From Micromonospora parva (lineage in GTDB: Bacteria; Actinomycetota; Actinomycetes; Mycobacteriales; Micromonosporaceae), in NCBI RefSeq assembly GCF_000718515.1, contig NZ_JNZS01000029.1, positions 1-61,583 of the forward strand: a stretch of 61,583 nucleotides of DNA, in the 5' to 3' direction. Below, piece after piece: positions 46,861 through 61,310 of the stretch. The notes below the pieces were generated by a model. That model saw only the letters and a list, made by a program, of their open reading frames with translations, had not been told where the DNA came from and made no database searches. Positions within the stretch are counted from its first letter, which is position 1. Each line of letters begins with the position of its first letter. A program made the translations under genes and the position numbers.

Positions 46861-46864
46861 ATGA
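46781..46864 (+). CDS. Short coupled open frame 2 (27 codons) between tal and pgi
   Basis: Encodes [20 protein letters not shown] plus seven residues; its stop overlaps the pgi start by ATGA. It is a near copy of the preceding short frame. Coupling seems more likely than a peptide function. Confidence 0.35.
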   Translation: MSERSERISKLSAMRPHDGTQRSGVMA

Positions 46865-48510
46865 GCGACCTGCCTGCTGGGGCGGTGGAGGGAGCCGCCG
46901 GGCTCTCCGTGTACGGCGCGGACGCGGTCGACAAGGCCGCGCCCGCCTCAACCCGGGAGGCGCTGGTCAAGGCCGGCGTCCCGGGCAAGCTGGCGGGCAA
47001 GGACGCGAGCCTGTGGGGTCCGGACGCCGAGGCCGAGGCGAAGATCCGCCTGGGCTGGGTGGACACCCACCGGCGCAGCCGCGAGCTGCTCGCGCAGTTG
47101 GCCGAGCTGACCGCCGAGCTGGCCGACCTGGATCACGTGGTGCTCGCGGGCATGGGCGGTTCGTCGCTCGCGCCCGAGGTGATCACCCAGACGCTGGGTC
47201 GTCCGCTGACGGTGCTGGACACCACCGACCCGGGCCAGGTCCGGGCGGCGCTCGGTGACCGGCTGGAGCGCACCGTCGTGGTGGTGGCCAGCAAGTCCGG
47301 GTCGACGGTGGAGACCGACAGCCACCGGCGCGCCTACTGGCAGGCGTTCCTGGACGCCGGGATGACCGAGGCGGAGGCCGGCCGGCACTTCGTCATCGTC
47401 ACCGACCCGGGTTCGCCGCTGGAGGCCACCGCGACCGAGATGGGCGCGTTCACAGTGCTCGCCGACCCGAACGTCGGCGGCCGGTACTCGGCGCTCACCG
47501 CGTTCGGTCTGGTGCCGTCGGCGCTGGCCGGCGTGGAGGTCGCGGAACTGCTCGACCAGGCCGACGCGCTGGCCACGTCGCTCGGCGCGGACCAGAACAA
47601 CCCGGCGTTGGCCCTGGGCGCGGCCCTGGGCGCCGCGGCCACTGTGGCCCGGGACAAGGTCGCCCTCGTTTCCGACGGCACCGGCATCGACGGGCTCGGC
47701 GACTGGGCCGAGCAGTTGATCGCCGAGTCGACCGGCAAGGCCGGGGTGGGCATCCTCCCGGTGGTGGTGGAGTCCCCGCAGAGCCCCGGTGCCACCGGCC
47801 CGGACGTGCTGACCGTCAGCTACGGGGGCGCGCTGGCCCCCGGTGACGTGCCGGGCGGCGGCGCCACCCCGGACGTGGCCGTCAACGGCCCGCTGGGCGC
47901 GCAGTTCCTGGCCTGGGAGTACGCCACCGCGGTGGCCGGTGTGGTGCTCGGGATCGACCCGTTCAACCAGCCGAACGTCACGGAGTCCAAGGAGAACACC
48001 AACAAGATCCTGGCCTCGGGCCTGCCGGCGGAGACGCCGTCGTTCACCGAGGGCGCGATCGAGGTGTACGCCCCGCAGGGCGCCCCGGGTGACCTGGCCG
48101 GCGTGCTGCGCTGGCTGCTCGACGGGTTGGGCGACGACGGTTACCTCGCGGTGATGGCGTACCTCGACCGGTTCGCCGACGCCGACACGGCCAAGCTGCG
48201 GCCGCTGCTGGCGCAGGCGAGCGGGCGGCCGGTCACCTTCGGCTGGGGGCCGCGGTTCCTGCACTCGACCGGCCAGTACCACAAGGGCGGTCCGCAGGTG
48301 GGTAGCTACCTCCAGGTGACCGGCGCGGTGGCCGAGGACCTGGCGGTGCCGGGCAAGCCGTACACCTTCGGCGAGCTGCAGGCGGCGCAGGCCGCCGGGG
48401 ACCGGCAGGCGCTCGCCGGTCGGGACCGGCCGGTCCTGCGGTTGCACCTGACCGACCGGGCCGCCGGTGTCGCCCAACTACTGGACGCGGTCGGTGATCT
48501 GCGGGCGTGA
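46861..48510 (+). CDS. pgi: Glucose-6-phosphate isomerase
   Basis: 549-residue phosphoglucose isomerase, linking glycolysis and the pentose phosphate branch. Sugar-phosphate binding motifs: [45 protein letters not shown]; the end has [10 protein letters not shown] with the catalytic Lys region. The class is the one found in actinobacterial tal-pgi-zwf clusters. It starts at ATG in the third, partial unit of the upstream repeat. Confidence 0.95.
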   Translation: MSDLPAGAVEGAAGLSVYGADAVDKAAPASTREALVKAGVPGKLAGKDASLWGPDAEAEAKIRLGWVDTHRRSRELLAQLAELTAELADLDHVVLAGMGGSSLAPEVITQTLGRPLTVLDTTDPGQVRAALGDRLERTVVVVASKSGSTVETDSHRRAYWQAFLDAGMTEAEAGRHFVIVTDPGSPLEATATEMGAFTVLADPNVGGRYSALTAFGLVPSALAGVEVAELLDQADALATSLGADQNNPALALGAALGAAATVARDKVALVSDGTGIDGLGDWAEQLIAESTGKAGVGILPVVVESPQSPGATGPDVLTVSYGGALAPGDVPGGGATPDVAVNGPLGAQFLAWEYATAVAGVVLGIDPFNQPNVTESKENTNKILASGLPAETPSFTEGAIEVYAPQGAPGDLAGVLRWLLDGLGDDGYLAVMAYLDRFADADTAKLRPLLAQASGRPVTFGWGPRFLHSTGQYHKGGPQVGSYLQVTGAVAEDLAVPGKPYTFGELQAAQAAGDRQALAGRDRPVLRLHLTDRAAGVAQLLDAVGDLRA

Positions 48511-48611
48511 GGATGGACGACGTGACTGAAGCGGAGCGAGGAGGCGGTTCCGTGAGCGCGAGGAGTGAGCCGGGGTTGCGAGCCCCGGAGTCGCGAACCG
48601 AAGGTGGCTCG
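48511..48611 (+). repeat. In-frame intergenic element ahead of zwf
   Basis: The 101 bases between pgi stop and zwf start are open in the zwf frame and contain several GTG starts. The hairpin CCGGGG/CCCCGG (48570-48588) lies at the centre, and GAGCGAGGAGGCGG and GGAGTGAGCC look like repetitive coding-style spacer. The style resembles the tal-pgi element, and I recall similar sequences in other Micromonospora genomes. Confidence 0.5.
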
Positions 48612-50126
48612 GTGAACCCGCTGCGCGATCCGCAGGACCGCCGGTTGCCCCGGATCCCCGAGCCGTGCGCTCTGGTGATCTTCGGGGTGACCGGCGACCT
48701 GGCCCGCAAGAAGCTGCTCCCCGCGGTCTACGACCTGGCCAACCGGGGGTTGCTGCCGCCGGGCTTCGTGGTGCTCGGTTTCGCGCGCCGCGACTGGGGT
48801 GACGGCGACTTCGAGACCCTGGCGTGCGAGGCGGCCAAGAAGCACGCCCGCACCCCGTGGCGGGACGAGGTGTGGGCGCGGCTGGCCGGCAACATCAAGT
48901 TCGTCGGCGGGTCGTTCGACGACGACGCCGCGTTCGACCACCTCGCGTCGACGCTGGACGACCTGCGTCAGACCCACGGCATCACCGGCAACGCGGCGTT
49001 CTACTTCTCCATCCCGCCGGCCGCGTTCCCCGTGGTGCTCAAGCAGCTGGCACGGACCGGAATGGCCGACAACGAGAAGTCCGGCGGTTGGCGGCGGGTC
49101 GTGGTGGAGAAGCCCTTCGGCAACGACCTGCCGTCGGCGAAGGCGCTCAACGACCTCGTCGACGACGTGTTCACCCGCCAGGACGTCTTCCGGATCGACC
49201 ACTACCTGGGCAAGGAGACGGTTCAGAACATCCTTGCCCTGCGGTTCGCCAACAACCTGTTCGAGCCTCTGTGGAACTCCAAGTACGTCGACTCGGTGCA
49301 GATCACCATGGCGGAGGACGTCGGCATCGGCACCCGCGCCGGCTTCTACGACACCGTCGGCACCGCCCGTGACGTGCTGCAGAACCACCTCCTGCAACTC
49401 CTCGCCCTGGTGGCGATGGAGGAGCCGACCAGCTTCGACGCCGACGAGATCCGGGCCGAGAAGCTGAAGGTGCTCAAGGCCATCACCCTGCCCAAGGACG
49501 TCACCCGCGACACCGTCCGCGGCCAGTACCTGCCCGGCTGGGTGGGCGGCGAACGCGCTGTCGGTTACCGGGACGAGCAGGACGTCCCCGCCGACTCCAC
49601 CACGGAGACGTACGTGGCGGTGCGGCTGGGCATCCAGAACCGCCGGTGGGCGGAGGTGCCGTTCTACATCCGGGCCGGCAAGCGGCTGCCCCGGCGGGTC
49701 ACCGAGGTCGCCATCATGTTCAAGAAGGCGCCGCACCTGCCGTTCAACGACGCCGACATGGAGTCGTTGGGCAACAACCAGCTGGTCATCCGGGTGCAGC
49801 CGGACGAGGGCGTGGTGCTCAAGTTCGGCTCGAAGGTGCCGGGCACCACCATGGAGGTCCGCGACATCGCGATGGACTTCCAGTACGGCGAGGCGTTCAC
49901 CGAGTCCAGCCCCGAGGCGTACGAGCGGCTGGTGCTGGACGTGCTGATCGGTGACCGCACCCTGTTCCCGGACGCGGCCGAGGTCGAACAGAGCTGGCAG
50001 GTGATCGACCCCCTGGAGCACGCCTGGGCGGGCACCACCCCGGAGCCGTACCGGGCCGGTGAGTGGGGCCCACGGGCCTCCGACGAGATGCTGGCCCGCG
50101 AGGGCCGCGCCTGGAGACGAGCATGA
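48612..50126 (+). CDS. zwf: Glucose-6-phosphate dehydrogenase
   Basis: 504-residue NADP-type enzyme, first step of the oxidative pentose phosphate pathway. NADP-binding [15 protein letters not shown] and the active-site [13 protein letters not shown] (with catalytic His region) are intact. GTG ([11 protein letters not shown]) is chosen for AAGGTGG upstream; in-frame sequence further upstream is repeat-like. It overlaps opcA by ATGA. Confidence 0.96.
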   Translation: MNPLRDPQDRRLPRIPEPCALVIFGVTGDLARKKLLPAVYDLANRGLLPPGFVVLGFARRDWGDGDFETLACEAAKKHARTPWRDEVWARLAGNIKFVGGSFDDDAAFDHLASTLDDLRQTHGITGNAAFYFSIPPAAFPVVLKQLARTGMADNEKSGGWRRVVVEKPFGNDLPSAKALNDLVDDVFTRQDVFRIDHYLGKETVQNILALRFANNLFEPLWNSKYVDSVQITMAEDVGIGTRAGFYDTVGTARDVLQNHLLQLLALVAMEEPTSFDADEIRAEKLKVLKAITLPKDVTRDTVRGQYLPGWVGGERAVGYRDEQDVPADSTTETYVAVRLGIQNRRWAEVPFYIRAGKRLPRRVTEVAIMFKKAPHLPFNDADMESLGNNQLVIRVQPDEGVVLKFGSKVPGTTMEVRDIAMDFQYGEAFTESSPEAYERLVLDVLIGDRTLFPDAAEVEQSWQVIDPLEHAWAGTTPEPYRAGEWGPRASDEMLAREGRAWRRA

Positions 50127-51139
50127 TCGGGCTGTGGGACACCACCGGCAACGAGGTGGTCAAGGCGCTCGCCGCCGAGCGGCGCAGCGCCGGCGGGGTG
50201 GCCAGCGGCATGGCGCTCACCCTCATCGTGGTCGTGGACGAGAAGCGGGTCCGGGAGGCGGAGGCGGCGGCGACGATCGCCGCCGCCGCCCACCCGTGCC
50301 GGCTCCTGGTGGTGGTGCGCTCGGAGATCGAGCGGGACCGCAACCGACTGGACGCGGAGATCGTGGTCGGTGGCCGGCTCGGCCCGTGCGAGGCGGTGGT
50401 CACCCGGATGTACGGCCGCTTGTCGCTGCACGCCGAGTCGGTCGTGATGCCGCTGCTCGTGCCCGACGTGCCGGTGGTCACCTGGTGGCACGGCGAGCCG
50501 CCGGCGGAGATCGCCACCGACTTCCTCGGGGTGGTGGCCGACCGGAGGATCACCGACTGCGCGCAGGCCGCCGACCCGGTGGAGGCGCTGCGGCAGCGTG
50601 CCCGGGACTACGCACCGGGCGACACCGACCTGGCGTGGACCCGCATCACCCCGTGGCGCACCCTGGTCGCCGGGGCGTTCGACACCACCAGCGCCCAGGT
50701 CACCGAGGCGAGAATCGTCGCGCCGCCCAGCGACCCGACGGCGGCGCTGATGGCCGGTTGGCTGTCCAGCCGGCTCGGCATCACCCCGCACCGGGTGGAC
50801 AGCAACGAGTTCCCCCGCATGCGGGAGGTGCAGCTCAGCTGCGCCAACGGCGACCAGCTGACGCTGACCCGCGAGGACAGCATGGCCGTCTTCCGGCGCA
50901 CGGGTCAGGAAGACCGGGCTCTGCCGCTGGTCCGCCGCCCGCTCGGCGACGAACTGGCCGAGGAACTGCGCCGGCTGGACGCCGACCAGGTGTACGCGGA
51001 GGCGCTGGGCGCGACGGCCGGCCTGCGCGGGCTGGAGCAGCGCCCGCCGCAGCGGGTCCACGTCTGGAAGGATCCGGCCACCGCGCAGCGCGCCGAGGCC
51101 GGGGTCACCGCGCACGCCGGCACCAGCGGCGAGGGCTGA
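50123..51139 (+). CDS. opcA: Glucose-6-phosphate dehydrogenase assembly protein OpcA
   Basis: 338-residue OpcA, needed for or enhancing G6PDH activity in actinobacteria and cyanobacteria. Family blocks: [51 protein letters not shown] and [11 protein letters not shown]. It has no catalytic signature. Overlap with zwf by ATGA supports stoichiometric expression. Confidence 0.95.
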   Translation: MIGLWDTTGNEVVKALAAERRSAGGVASGMALTLIVVVDEKRVREAEAAATIAAAAHPCRLLVVVRSEIERDRNRLDAEIVVGGRLGPCEAVVTRMYGRLSLHAESVVMPLLVPDVPVVTWWHGEPPAEIATDFLGVVADRRITDCAQAADPVEALRQRARDYAPGDTDLAWTRITPWRTLVAGAFDTTSAQVTEARIVAPPSDPTAALMAGWLSSRLGITPHRVDSNEFPRMREVQLSCANGDQLTLTREDSMAVFRRTGQEDRALPLVRRPLGDELAEELRRLDADQVYAEALGATAGLRGLEQRPPQRVHVWKDPATAQRAEAGVTAHAGTSGEG

Positions 51140-51283
51140 GCCCAGCCGGGGTACGACGTCGGGCAGGGCCAGTACCCACCGGCCCTGCCCCGCAACCTCT
51201 GGGGTTTTCGCCCCAACCACCTCGGGCGGACCGTCCCGGGCACGACAGCGACCGCCGGGCGGTCGGGAAACGAAGGCGCAACC

Positions 51284-52054
51284 ATGAGTGAGGCGAGTGT
51301 CGCCGTCCACGCCGACGCCGACCTGCTGGCGCAGGCCGTGGCGGCCCGGTTGCTGGTGAAGCTGCTCGACGCCCAGGCCGACCGGGGCGAAGCCTCGGTG
51401 GTGCTCACCGGCGGTCGGGTCGCCGCCGCCGTGTACCGGGCGGTGGCGGCGCTGCCGGCCCGCGACGCGGTGGACTGGTCCCGGGTCGACGTGTGGTGGG
51501 GCGACGAACGGTTCCTGCCCGCCGGTGATCCGGACCGCAACGAGACCCAGGCTCGCGCCGCCCTGCTGGACGTGGTGCCGCTGGACCCGGCCCGGGTGCA
51601 CGCGATGCCGGCCTCGGACGGCCCGGCCGGCAACGACCCCGAGGCGGCGGCTGCCGGGTACGCGGAGGAGCTGGCCCGCGCCGCCCGGCCCGGGCACGCC
51701 ACCCTGCCGCACTTCGACGTGCTGATGCTGGGCGTCGGCGAGGACGGCCACGTGGCGTCGGTCTTCCCCGAGCACCCGGTCGGCTACGAGACGCGGCCGG
51801 TCAGCGCGGTGCGGGGCAGCCCGAAGCCGCCGCCGACGCGGACCACCCTCACCCTGCCGGCGATCAACACCGCCGAAGAGGTCTGGCTGGTGGCCGCCGG
51901 CGCCGACAAGGCTCGCGCGGTGGGTATGGCGTTGGCCGGCGCGGGCCCGGTGCAGTTGCCGGCGGCCGGCGTGCGCGGTGTGGGCCGCACCCGCTGGCTG
52001 TTGGACCGGGCGGCGGCCGCCGACGTGCCCGCCCGGCTGCGCAGCCTGCGCTGA
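51284..52054 (+). CDS. pgl: 6-Phosphogluconolactonase
   Basis: 256-residue DevB/SOL-type lactonase, second step of the oxidative branch. Motifs: VVLTGGRVAAAVYRAV, the substrate-binding WWGDERFLPAGDPDRN and LMLGVGEDGHVASVFPEHP. It closes the operon after a 144-base gap. It is convergent with rbpA, with only ten bases between stops. Confidence 0.95.
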   Translation: MSEASVAVHADADLLAQAVAARLLVKLLDAQADRGEASVVLTGGRVAAAVYRAVAALPARDAVDWSRVDVWWGDERFLPAGDPDRNETQARAALLDVVPLDPARVHAMPASDGPAGNDPEAAAAGYAEELARAARPGHATLPHFDVLMLGVGEDGHVASVFPEHPVGYETRPVSAVRGSPKPPPTRTTLTLPAINTAEEVWLVAAGADKARAVGMALAGAGPVQLPAAGVRGVGRTRWLLDRAAAADVPARLRSLR

Positions 52055-52064
52055 GCGCGGCCCG

Positions 52065-52406
52065 CTACTCGCCGCGTCGGCGCCGCAGAGCGGCGAGCGC
52101 CTCGTTCAGCAGGGCCTCGCCCTCCTCGGCGGTGCGCCGCTCCTTCACGTACGCCAGGTGGCTCTTGTACGGTTCGGCGCGGGCCCGGCCCGGCGGGTTC
52201 TGGGCGTCCGGGCCGGCGGGCAGGCCGCAGCGGGGGCAGTCCCACTGGGCCGGCGGCTCGACGTCCGCGGCGATCCGGATGTCGACCCGGTGGTCGTTAC
52301 GGCACCAGTAGGTGACGTCCTGTCGGGGGGCGGGTTGGTGCCGCTCGTCCGGGCGCATGGGTGCGGACCCGACCCGGGCTCCCCGGATAACGTTGCCACT
52401 CGGCAC
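52065..52406 (-). CDS. rbpA: RNA polymerase-binding protein RbpA
   Basis: 113-residue actinobacterial transcription factor that binds the principal sigma factor and RNA polymerase and aids open-complex formation. The start MPSGNVIRGARVGSAPM, the Cys motifs YWCRNDH and WDCPRCGLPAG, and the sigma-interaction segment EPYKSHLAYVKERRTAEEG are diagnostic. GTG start with AGGAGCGAG upstream. Confidence 0.96.
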   Translation of the reverse strand: MPSGNVIRGARVGSAPMRPDERHQPAPRQDVTYWCRNDHRVDIRIAADVEPPAQWDCPRCGLPAGPDAQNPPGRARAEPYKSHLAYVKERRTAEEGEALLNEALAALRRRRGE

Positions 52407-52481
52407 GGCTGCTCGCTCCTGTCGTCGGAGGGGACCCGCCGTCTTCGGGGGTGGAGCGGCGGGCGACGCGGTGCAGCGGGG

Positions 52482-52523
52482 AAAAGCCTGCGCGCGGTCC
52501 GTCGAGTGACGAACCGCGCGCAG
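52482..52523 (-). terminator. Rho-independent-like terminator after secG
   Basis: Stem CTGCGCGCGGT / ACCGCGCGCAG (11 bp, 14-base loop), followed on the minus strand by GCTTTTCCCC. It lies 24 bases after the secG stop and ahead of rbpA, so it closes the gap-pgk-tpi-secG unit. Confidence 0.8.
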
Positions 52524-52546
52524 ATTGTACGACTTACTGGGCCTGC

Positions 52547-52807
52547 TCAGGCGCCGCTGTTCATCTGGAGGCGCAGCCAGAGCCCGAGCCCGACGATCGC
52601 GGCGAACCAGACGACGCTCACCAGCACGGTGTAGCGGTCCAGGTTCTTCTCCGCGACCGAGGAGCCCGCGAGGCTGGAGCTGACGCCACCGCCGAACATG
52701 CTCGACAGACCGCCGCCCTTGCCGCGGTGCAGCAGGATCAGCAGGGTGAGCAGAATGCTCGTGATGACCAGCAACACGATCAACGTGTATGCGAACCAGA
52801 TCGGCAT
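52547..52807 (-). CDS. secG: Preprotein translocase subunit SecG
   Basis: 86-residue protein with two membrane helices (WFAYTLIVLLVITSILLTLL, first 20 shown, and YTVLVSVVWFAAIVGLGLWL) around the conserved loop HRGKGGGLSSMFGGG. It is part of the SecYEG channel. ATG (MPIWFAYT) is chosen over upstream frames; GAGGAAC lies somewhat far upstream. Placement after tpi is the usual actinobacterial arrangement. Confidence 0.94.
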   Translation of the reverse strand: MPIWFAYTLIVLLVITSILLTLLILLHRGKGGGLSSMFGGGVSSSLAGSSVAEKNLDRYTVLVSVVWFAAIVGLGLWLRLQMNSGA

Positions 52808-52903
52808 GGCTGGGGTCAGTTCCTCTCGTAGCGATCCTCGCCCGGTCTGATCGGGCACGGCGGCACCGACCGGCGGACGGGCGGTGTCAAGGATACCGAG
52901 CGA

Positions 52904-53695
52904 TCAGCGAGCGAGGTGCTCCGGGAACCGGCAGATCTGAGCGAATTCCTCGGCGTCCAGGCTGGCGCCCCCCACCAGGCCCCCGTCCACGTCCGCCTGA
53001 CCCATGATCGAGGCGATGTTGGACGCCTTGACCGAGCCGCCGTAGAGGACCCGGACCTGGTCGGCGGTCTCCTGGTCGAAGCGGGCCGCCAGCCGCTGAC
53101 GCACCGCCCCGCAGACCTCCTGAGCGTCGTCAGGGGTCGCGGTCTTGCCGGTGCCGATCGCCCAGACCGGCTCGTACGCGACCACTACCTGCCGCACCTG
53201 CTCGGGGGTGAGCCCGGCGAGGCCCCCGTCGAGCTGGTCGGAGCAGTGCGCCACGTGGGTGCCCTGCTCGCGGACGTCCAGCCCCTCCCCCACGCAGAGG
53301 ATCGGCGTCAGGCCGTGCGTCAGCGCCGCCTTGACCTTGGCGTTGACCAACGCGTCGTCCTCGTGGTGGTAGGCCCGCCGCTCGGAGTGCCCCACCACGA
53401 CGTACGTGCAGCCGAGCTTGGCCAGCATCGGCCCGGAGATCTCCCCGGTGTACGCGCCGGACGCGTGCGGGGAGAGGTCCTGCGCGCCGTAGCCGATCAG
53501 CAGCTTGTCGCCGTCCACCGCGGTCTGCACGGTTCGCAGGTCGGTGAAGGGCGGCAGCACGACCGTCTCGACGTCGGTGAGCTGCTTCTCGGTGAGGCTC
53601 GCCGCCAACTTCTGCACCAGCAGGTTGGCCTCGAGGTGGTTGAGGTTCATCTTCCAGTTGCCGGCCATCAACGGCCGGCGGGTGGTGCTCGACAT
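52904..53695 (-). CDS. tpiA: Triosephosphate isomerase
   Basis: 263-residue TIM-barrel glycolytic enzyme. Substrate Lys in MAGNWKMN, catalytic His in VVGHSERR, catalytic Glu in [11 protein letters not shown], and the phosphate loop YGGSVKASN near the end are all visible. It directly abuts pgk upstream and precedes secG. Confidence 0.97.
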   Translation of the reverse strand: MSSTTRRPLMAGNWKMNLNHLEANLLVQKLAASLTEKQLTDVETVVLPPFTDLRTVQTAVDGDKLLIGYGAQDLSPHASGAYTGEISGPMLAKLGCTYVVVGHSERRAYHHEDDALVNAKVKAALTHGLTPILCVGEGLDVREQGTHVAHCSDQLDGGLAGLTPEQVRQVVVAYEPVWAIGTGKTATPDDAQEVCGAVRQRLAARFDQETADQVRVLYGGSVKASNIASIMGQADVDGGLVGGASLDAEEFAQICRFPEHLAR

Positions 53696-55989
<2,294 letters not shown>

Positions 55990-56163
55990 TCATCTCGGCC
56001 ACCCCGCCGCGCGGTCTGAGGACCTGACCGCCCGAGGCGGTGGGGCACGACGAGGAGTGCCGGTGTCGGCCCCCTTGCCGTACGCAGCGACCCTATCCGA
56101 GCGTGCGAGACCACGCTGCGCCGGGTCGTGCTCCCGGACGCACCGTGCGGCCCCACCGTCCTA

Positions 56164-57144
56164 TCAGACCACGAGCATGTCGGGCGTGACGGCTGCTTCC
56201 GTATCCGGGATGCCGAGGTCCCGGGCCCGCTTGTCGGCCAGCGCCAGGAGCCGGCGGATCCGCCCGGCGATGGCGTCCTTGGTCAGCGGGGGGTCGGCCA
56301 GCGCCCCCAACTCCTCCAGCGACGCCTGCCGGTGCTCCAGGCGCAGCCGCCCGGCGTCGGTCAGGTGGTTGGGCGCCTCGTCGGCCAGGATCTCCAGCGC
56401 GCGGGTGACCCGGGCGGCCGCGGCGACCGCCGCCCGCGCCGAACGGCGCAGGTTGGCGTCGTCGAAGTTGGCGAGCCGGTTGGCGGTGGCCCGCACCTCC
56501 CGGCGTACCCGGCGCTCCTCCCAGGCCAGCACGCTGGAGTGCGCGCCGATCCGGGTGAGCAGCGCGGCGATCGCGTCGCCGTCCTTGACGACCACCCGGT
56601 CCACCCCGCGTACCTCACGGTTCTTCGCGGTGATGCCGATGCGCCGGGCCGCGCCGACCAGCGCCAGCGCCGACTCCGGCCCCGGGCAGGTGATCTCCAG
56701 CGCGCTGGAGCGGCCGGGCTCGGTGAGCGAGCCGTGGGCCATGAACGCGCCCCGCCACGCGGACACCGCGCAGCAGACGTTCGCCGCCACCACGTGCGGG
56801 GGCAGACCGCGCACCGGACGGCCCCGCACGTCGAGCAGCCCGGTCTGCCGGGCGAGGGCCTCACCGTCCTTGACCACCCGCACGATGAAGTGGCTGCCCT
56901 TGCGCAGCCCACCGGAGGCCAGCACGTGGATCTCGCTGGGATAGCCGTAGACCTCGGCGATCTCCCGGCGCAGCCGCCGGGCAACCGCCCCGGTGTCCAG
57001 TTCCGCCTCCACCACCACCCGGCCGGAGACGATGTGCAACCCGCCGGCGAAGCGCAGCAGCGCGGCCATCTCCGCCCGCCGGCAGCAGGGCTTGGGCACG
57101 TCGACCCGACTCAGCTCGTCCTTGACCGCGGCCGTCATCGCCAT
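56164..57144 (-). CDS. whiA: Sporulation/cell-division regulator WhiA
   Basis: 326-residue WhiA, a LAGLIDADG-derived domain plus helix-turn-helix. Blocks: [14 protein letters not shown], the endonuclease-like core [14 protein letters not shown], and the HTH at [20 protein letters not shown] (then IRRLLALAD). It controls sporulation and division genes in Streptomyces. GAGGGGA precedes the ATG. Third gene of the rapZ-yvcK-whiA set. Confidence 0.97.
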   Translation of the reverse strand: MAMTAAVKDELSRVDVPKPCCRRAEMAALLRFAGGLHIVSGRVVVEAELDTGAVARRLRREIAEVYGYPSEIHVLASGGLRKGSHFIVRVVKDGEALARQTGLLDVRGRPVRGLPPHVVAANVCCAVSAWRGAFMAHGSLTEPGRSSALEITCPGPESALALVGAARRIGITAKNREVRGVDRVVVKDGDAIAALLTRIGAHSSVLAWEERRVRREVRATANRLANFDDANLRRSARAAVAAAARVTRALEILADEAPNHLTDAGRLRLEHRQASLEELGALADPPLTKDAIAGRIRRLLALADKRARDLGIPDTEAAVTPDMLVV

Positions 57145-57198
57145 TGTGCGTCCCCTCACGGACCTGTTCCGGCGTGTCGCCGGAGATTACGTACGTGT

Positions 57199-58281
57199 CT
57201 AACGATCGGCGCCCAGGACAGGCACCAGCGCGGCGCCCAGGGCAGCCGGATCATGGCGGGGAGTCCCGTCGACAACGGCGACGGGGGCGAGGACCAGGCG
57301 GGCACCCAGCGATTCTGCCGCACGTTCGACCGGTTCGGGGTCACCCACCGCCTTGGCGTCGGCGAGCACGAGATCCACCTTCAGCTCGGGCAGGTACCAG
57401 TGCAGCGCCGCGAGGTGGTCGGCGACGGAGAGCCCGAGGGTCTCCTTCTCCGCGGCGAGGTTCAGCGTGACCAGCCGCCGGGCCGAGGTGGACACGATGG
57501 CGTCGGCCAACTGCGGCACCAGCAGGTGCGGTAGCACGCTGGTGTACCAGCTGCCCGGCCCGAAGATCAGCCAGTCGGCCGCCCGGATCGCCTCGATGGC
57601 CTCGGCGCAGGCCGGTGGGGCGCTCGGGGTGAGGCGCAGCGACTCGACGCGTCCGGTGGTGACGGCCACCTGGTGCTGGCCGGTGACCGTGCGCACCTCG
57701 TCGGGGGCGGCCGGGTCGGCGCCGCGTACCCGGGCCTCGATCCCGACCGGTTGTCGGGACATCGGCAACACCCGGCCCACCGCGCCGAGCATCGCGCCGG
57801 CGTGCTCCAGCGCCGCCACCGGGTCGCCGAGCAGCTCCGTCAGGCCGCAGAGCACCAGGTTGCCCACCGCGTGCCCGGCCAGACCGTCCCCGCCGGCCGA
57901 CGCCCCGTCGGTGCCGCGCAGGGCCGCACCGTGTCGGGCCGGGCCGTCCGGGCCCGGGTCGTCGCCCGCCGCCGGGCCCGGGTCGGTCCCGTCGGATCGG
58001 GGTACGCCCACCGGCACGGCGGCGAAGCGGTGCTGGAACAGCCCGGCGCTGCGCCGGGTGGCCGGGTGGTCCCCGGCCAACGCCACGAGCGCCTGACGCA
58101 GATCACCCGGGGGCAGACCACCCCGCTCGGCCCGCAGCCGGCCACTCGAGCCGCCGTCGTCACCCACCGTGACCACTGCGGTGATGTCGAGGTCGAGTTC
58201 GGGAGCGCAGTGGCGCAGCGCGCGCAACGAGGCGGACAGCCCGTGCCCGCCGCCGAACGCCACCACCCGCCGGGTCGTCAT
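57199..58281 (-). CDS. YvcK/CofD-type gluconeogenesis factor
   Basis: 360-residue YvcK family protein (also GlmR/CuvA). RRVVAFGGGHGLSASLRALR is the nucleotide-sugar-binding N-terminus; TVGDDGGSSGRLR and SNSNKR-type region DWLIFGPGSWYTSVLPHLL are family markers. In relatives it binds UDP-GlcNAc and tunes peptidoglycan precursor synthesis. An internal Asp/Gly/Pro-rich insertion (near DGTDPGPAAGDDPG) is unusual in length. It overlaps rapZ by four bases. Confidence 0.94.
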   Translation of the reverse strand: MTTRRVVAFGGGHGLSASLRALRHCAPELDLDITAVVTVGDDGGSSGRLRAERGGLPPGDLRQALVALAGDHPATRRSAGLFQHRFAAVPVGVPRSDGTDPGPAAGDDPGPDGPARHGAALRGTDGASAGGDGLAGHAVGNLVLCGLTELLGDPVAALEHAGAMLGAVGRVLPMSRQPVGIEARVRGADPAAPDEVRTVTGQHQVAVTTGRVESLRLTPSAPPACAEAIEAIRAADWLIFGPGSWYTSVLPHLLVPQLADAIVSTSARRLVTLNLAAEKETLGLSVADHLAALHWYLPELKVDLVLADAKAVGDPEPVERAAESLGARLVLAPVAVVDGTPRHDPAALGAALVPVLGADR

Positions 58282-59210
58282 TCCCGCCCCAGGTCACGGT
58301 GCTGGGCGTTCGCCGCCAGCCCGGAGTGCCGCAGTCGGCTGGCCAGCTCCTCGGCGATGGCCACGCTGCGGTGCTTGCCGCCGGTGCAGCCCACGGCGAC
58401 GGTGAGGTACCGCTTGCCCTCCCGCTCGAAGCCGGTGGTGGTGGCGTTGACCAGGTCGGCGTACGAGGCGACGAAGGCGTCCGCGCCCTCCTGACCCAGC
58501 ACGTACGCGCTGACCGCCTCCTCCCGCCCGGTGTGCTCACGCAGCTCCGGCACCCAGTAGGGGTTGGGCAGGAAGCGGGCGTCCAGCACGAAGTCGGCGT
58601 CCGGTGGCAGGCCGTACTTGAAGCCGAACGACAACACGGTGACCCGCAGCCGGCGGGCGTCCTCGCCGCCGAACAGCTCCTCGATGCGCCGCCGGAGCTG
58701 GTTGACGTTCAGGTGGCTGGTGTCGATGATCACGTCGGCCTGGTCGCGGGCCTCCTCCAGCAGACCGCGCTCCACGGCGATGCCGTCGGCCAACCGCCCG
58801 TCACCCTGCAACGGGTGCGAACGCCGAACGCTCTCGAACCGCCGGATCAGCACCTCGTCGTCGGCGTCGACGAAGACCACCCGGGGCGAGAACCCGCGCT
58901 CCTTGAGCTCCCGGATGGCCCCGGCCAGGTCAGTGGAGAAGGCCCGCGACCGCACGTCCAGCACCATGGCGGTACGCCGGGCCGCACCGCCCGCCTTGAA
59001 CGCCAGCTCGGCCATGTCCAGCATCAGGGCCTGCGGCAGGTTGTCCACGACGTAGTAGCCGACGTTCTCCAACGCCCGGGCGACAGTGCTGCGGCCACCC
59101 CCGGAGAGGCCGGTGACCACCACGAGAGTGGTTTCCGACTCGGCCGCCGACTGCTCGTCGTCGGCCTCCGGGCCGTCGATCCGGTCACCGGCTGTGCGCG
59201 CCTCGCTCAC
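58278..59210 (-). CDS. rapZ: RNase adapter RapZ / nucleotide-binding protein
   Basis: 310-residue RapZ (YvcJ) family protein. P-loop VVTGLSGGGRSTVARALE has Arg in place of the usual Lys, an actinobacterial variant; FVDADDEVLIRRFESVRRSHPL and the C-terminal GCTGGKHRSVAIAEELA are diagnostic. In E. coli it controls GlmY/GlmZ decay; in actinobacteria its role is unclear. GTG start (MSEARTAG). A G+C hairpin GCGGCCG/CGGCCGC (59234-59251) lies in its leader, with a possible -10 TAGAGT at 59273-59268. Confidence 0.95.
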   Translation of the reverse strand: MSEARTAGDRIDGPEADDEQSAAESETTLVVVTGLSGGGRSTVARALENVGYYVVDNLPQALMLDMAELAFKAGGAARRTAMVLDVRSRAFSTDLAGAIRELKERGFSPRVVFVDADDEVLIRRFESVRRSHPLQGDGRLADGIAVERGLLEEARDQADVIIDTSHLNVNQLRRRIEELFGGEDARRLRVTVLSFGFKYGLPPDADFVLDARFLPNPYWVPELREHTGREEAVSAYVLGQEGADAFVASYADLVNATTTGFEREGKRYLTVAVGCTGGKHRSVAIAEELASRLRHSGLAANAQHRDLGRE

Positions 59211-59233
59211 CCGTACCCCCAAGCCGTGGCGCC

Positions 59234-59251
59234 GCGGCCGCCTTCGGCCGC
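59234..59251. promoter_or_regulatory. Small hairpin in the rapZ leader
   Basis: GCGGCCG, CCTT, CGGCCGC: a perfect 7-bp stem with four-base loop, 24-41 bases before the rapZ start. It could also end transcripts entering from the other side; its role is unclear. Confidence 0.35.
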
Positions 59252-59448
59252 GATTGGTCAATCAGCGACTCTATCCCGCCGTCGGGTCAGGACCGGGCAC
59301 CCGTGGCCGGGCGATGCCCCGCGGACCGTGCGACGGTCGCCCTCCCGACACCGCGTACGGCTGGGTTCATGCCGATCGCGCCCGGACCGCTCCCCCGGCC
59401 GGCGCACCGGTCCGGGTGCGCCGGGCGGGCGCTGTCGGGGTCGGCTCG

Positions 59449-59454
59449 TAGACT
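59449..59454 (+). promoter_or_regulatory. -10 element for a leaderless recQ mRNA
   Basis: TAGACT (TAnnnT) ends six bases before the ATG of the helicase gene; no Shine-Dalgarno is present. Confidence 0.45.
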
Positions 59455-59460
59455 CCCCGG

Positions 59461-61305
<1,845 letters not shown>

Positions 61306-61310
61306 GGCAC

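Noticed and set aside
46571..46864. 97-residue frame through the end of tal and the repeat
   Set aside because: It overlaps tal out of frame; only the short ATGA-linked frames fit the context.
58278..59210. RapZ P-loop Arg as an inactivating mutation
   Set aside because: GLSGxGRST is a common actinobacterial form; the rest of the protein is intact.
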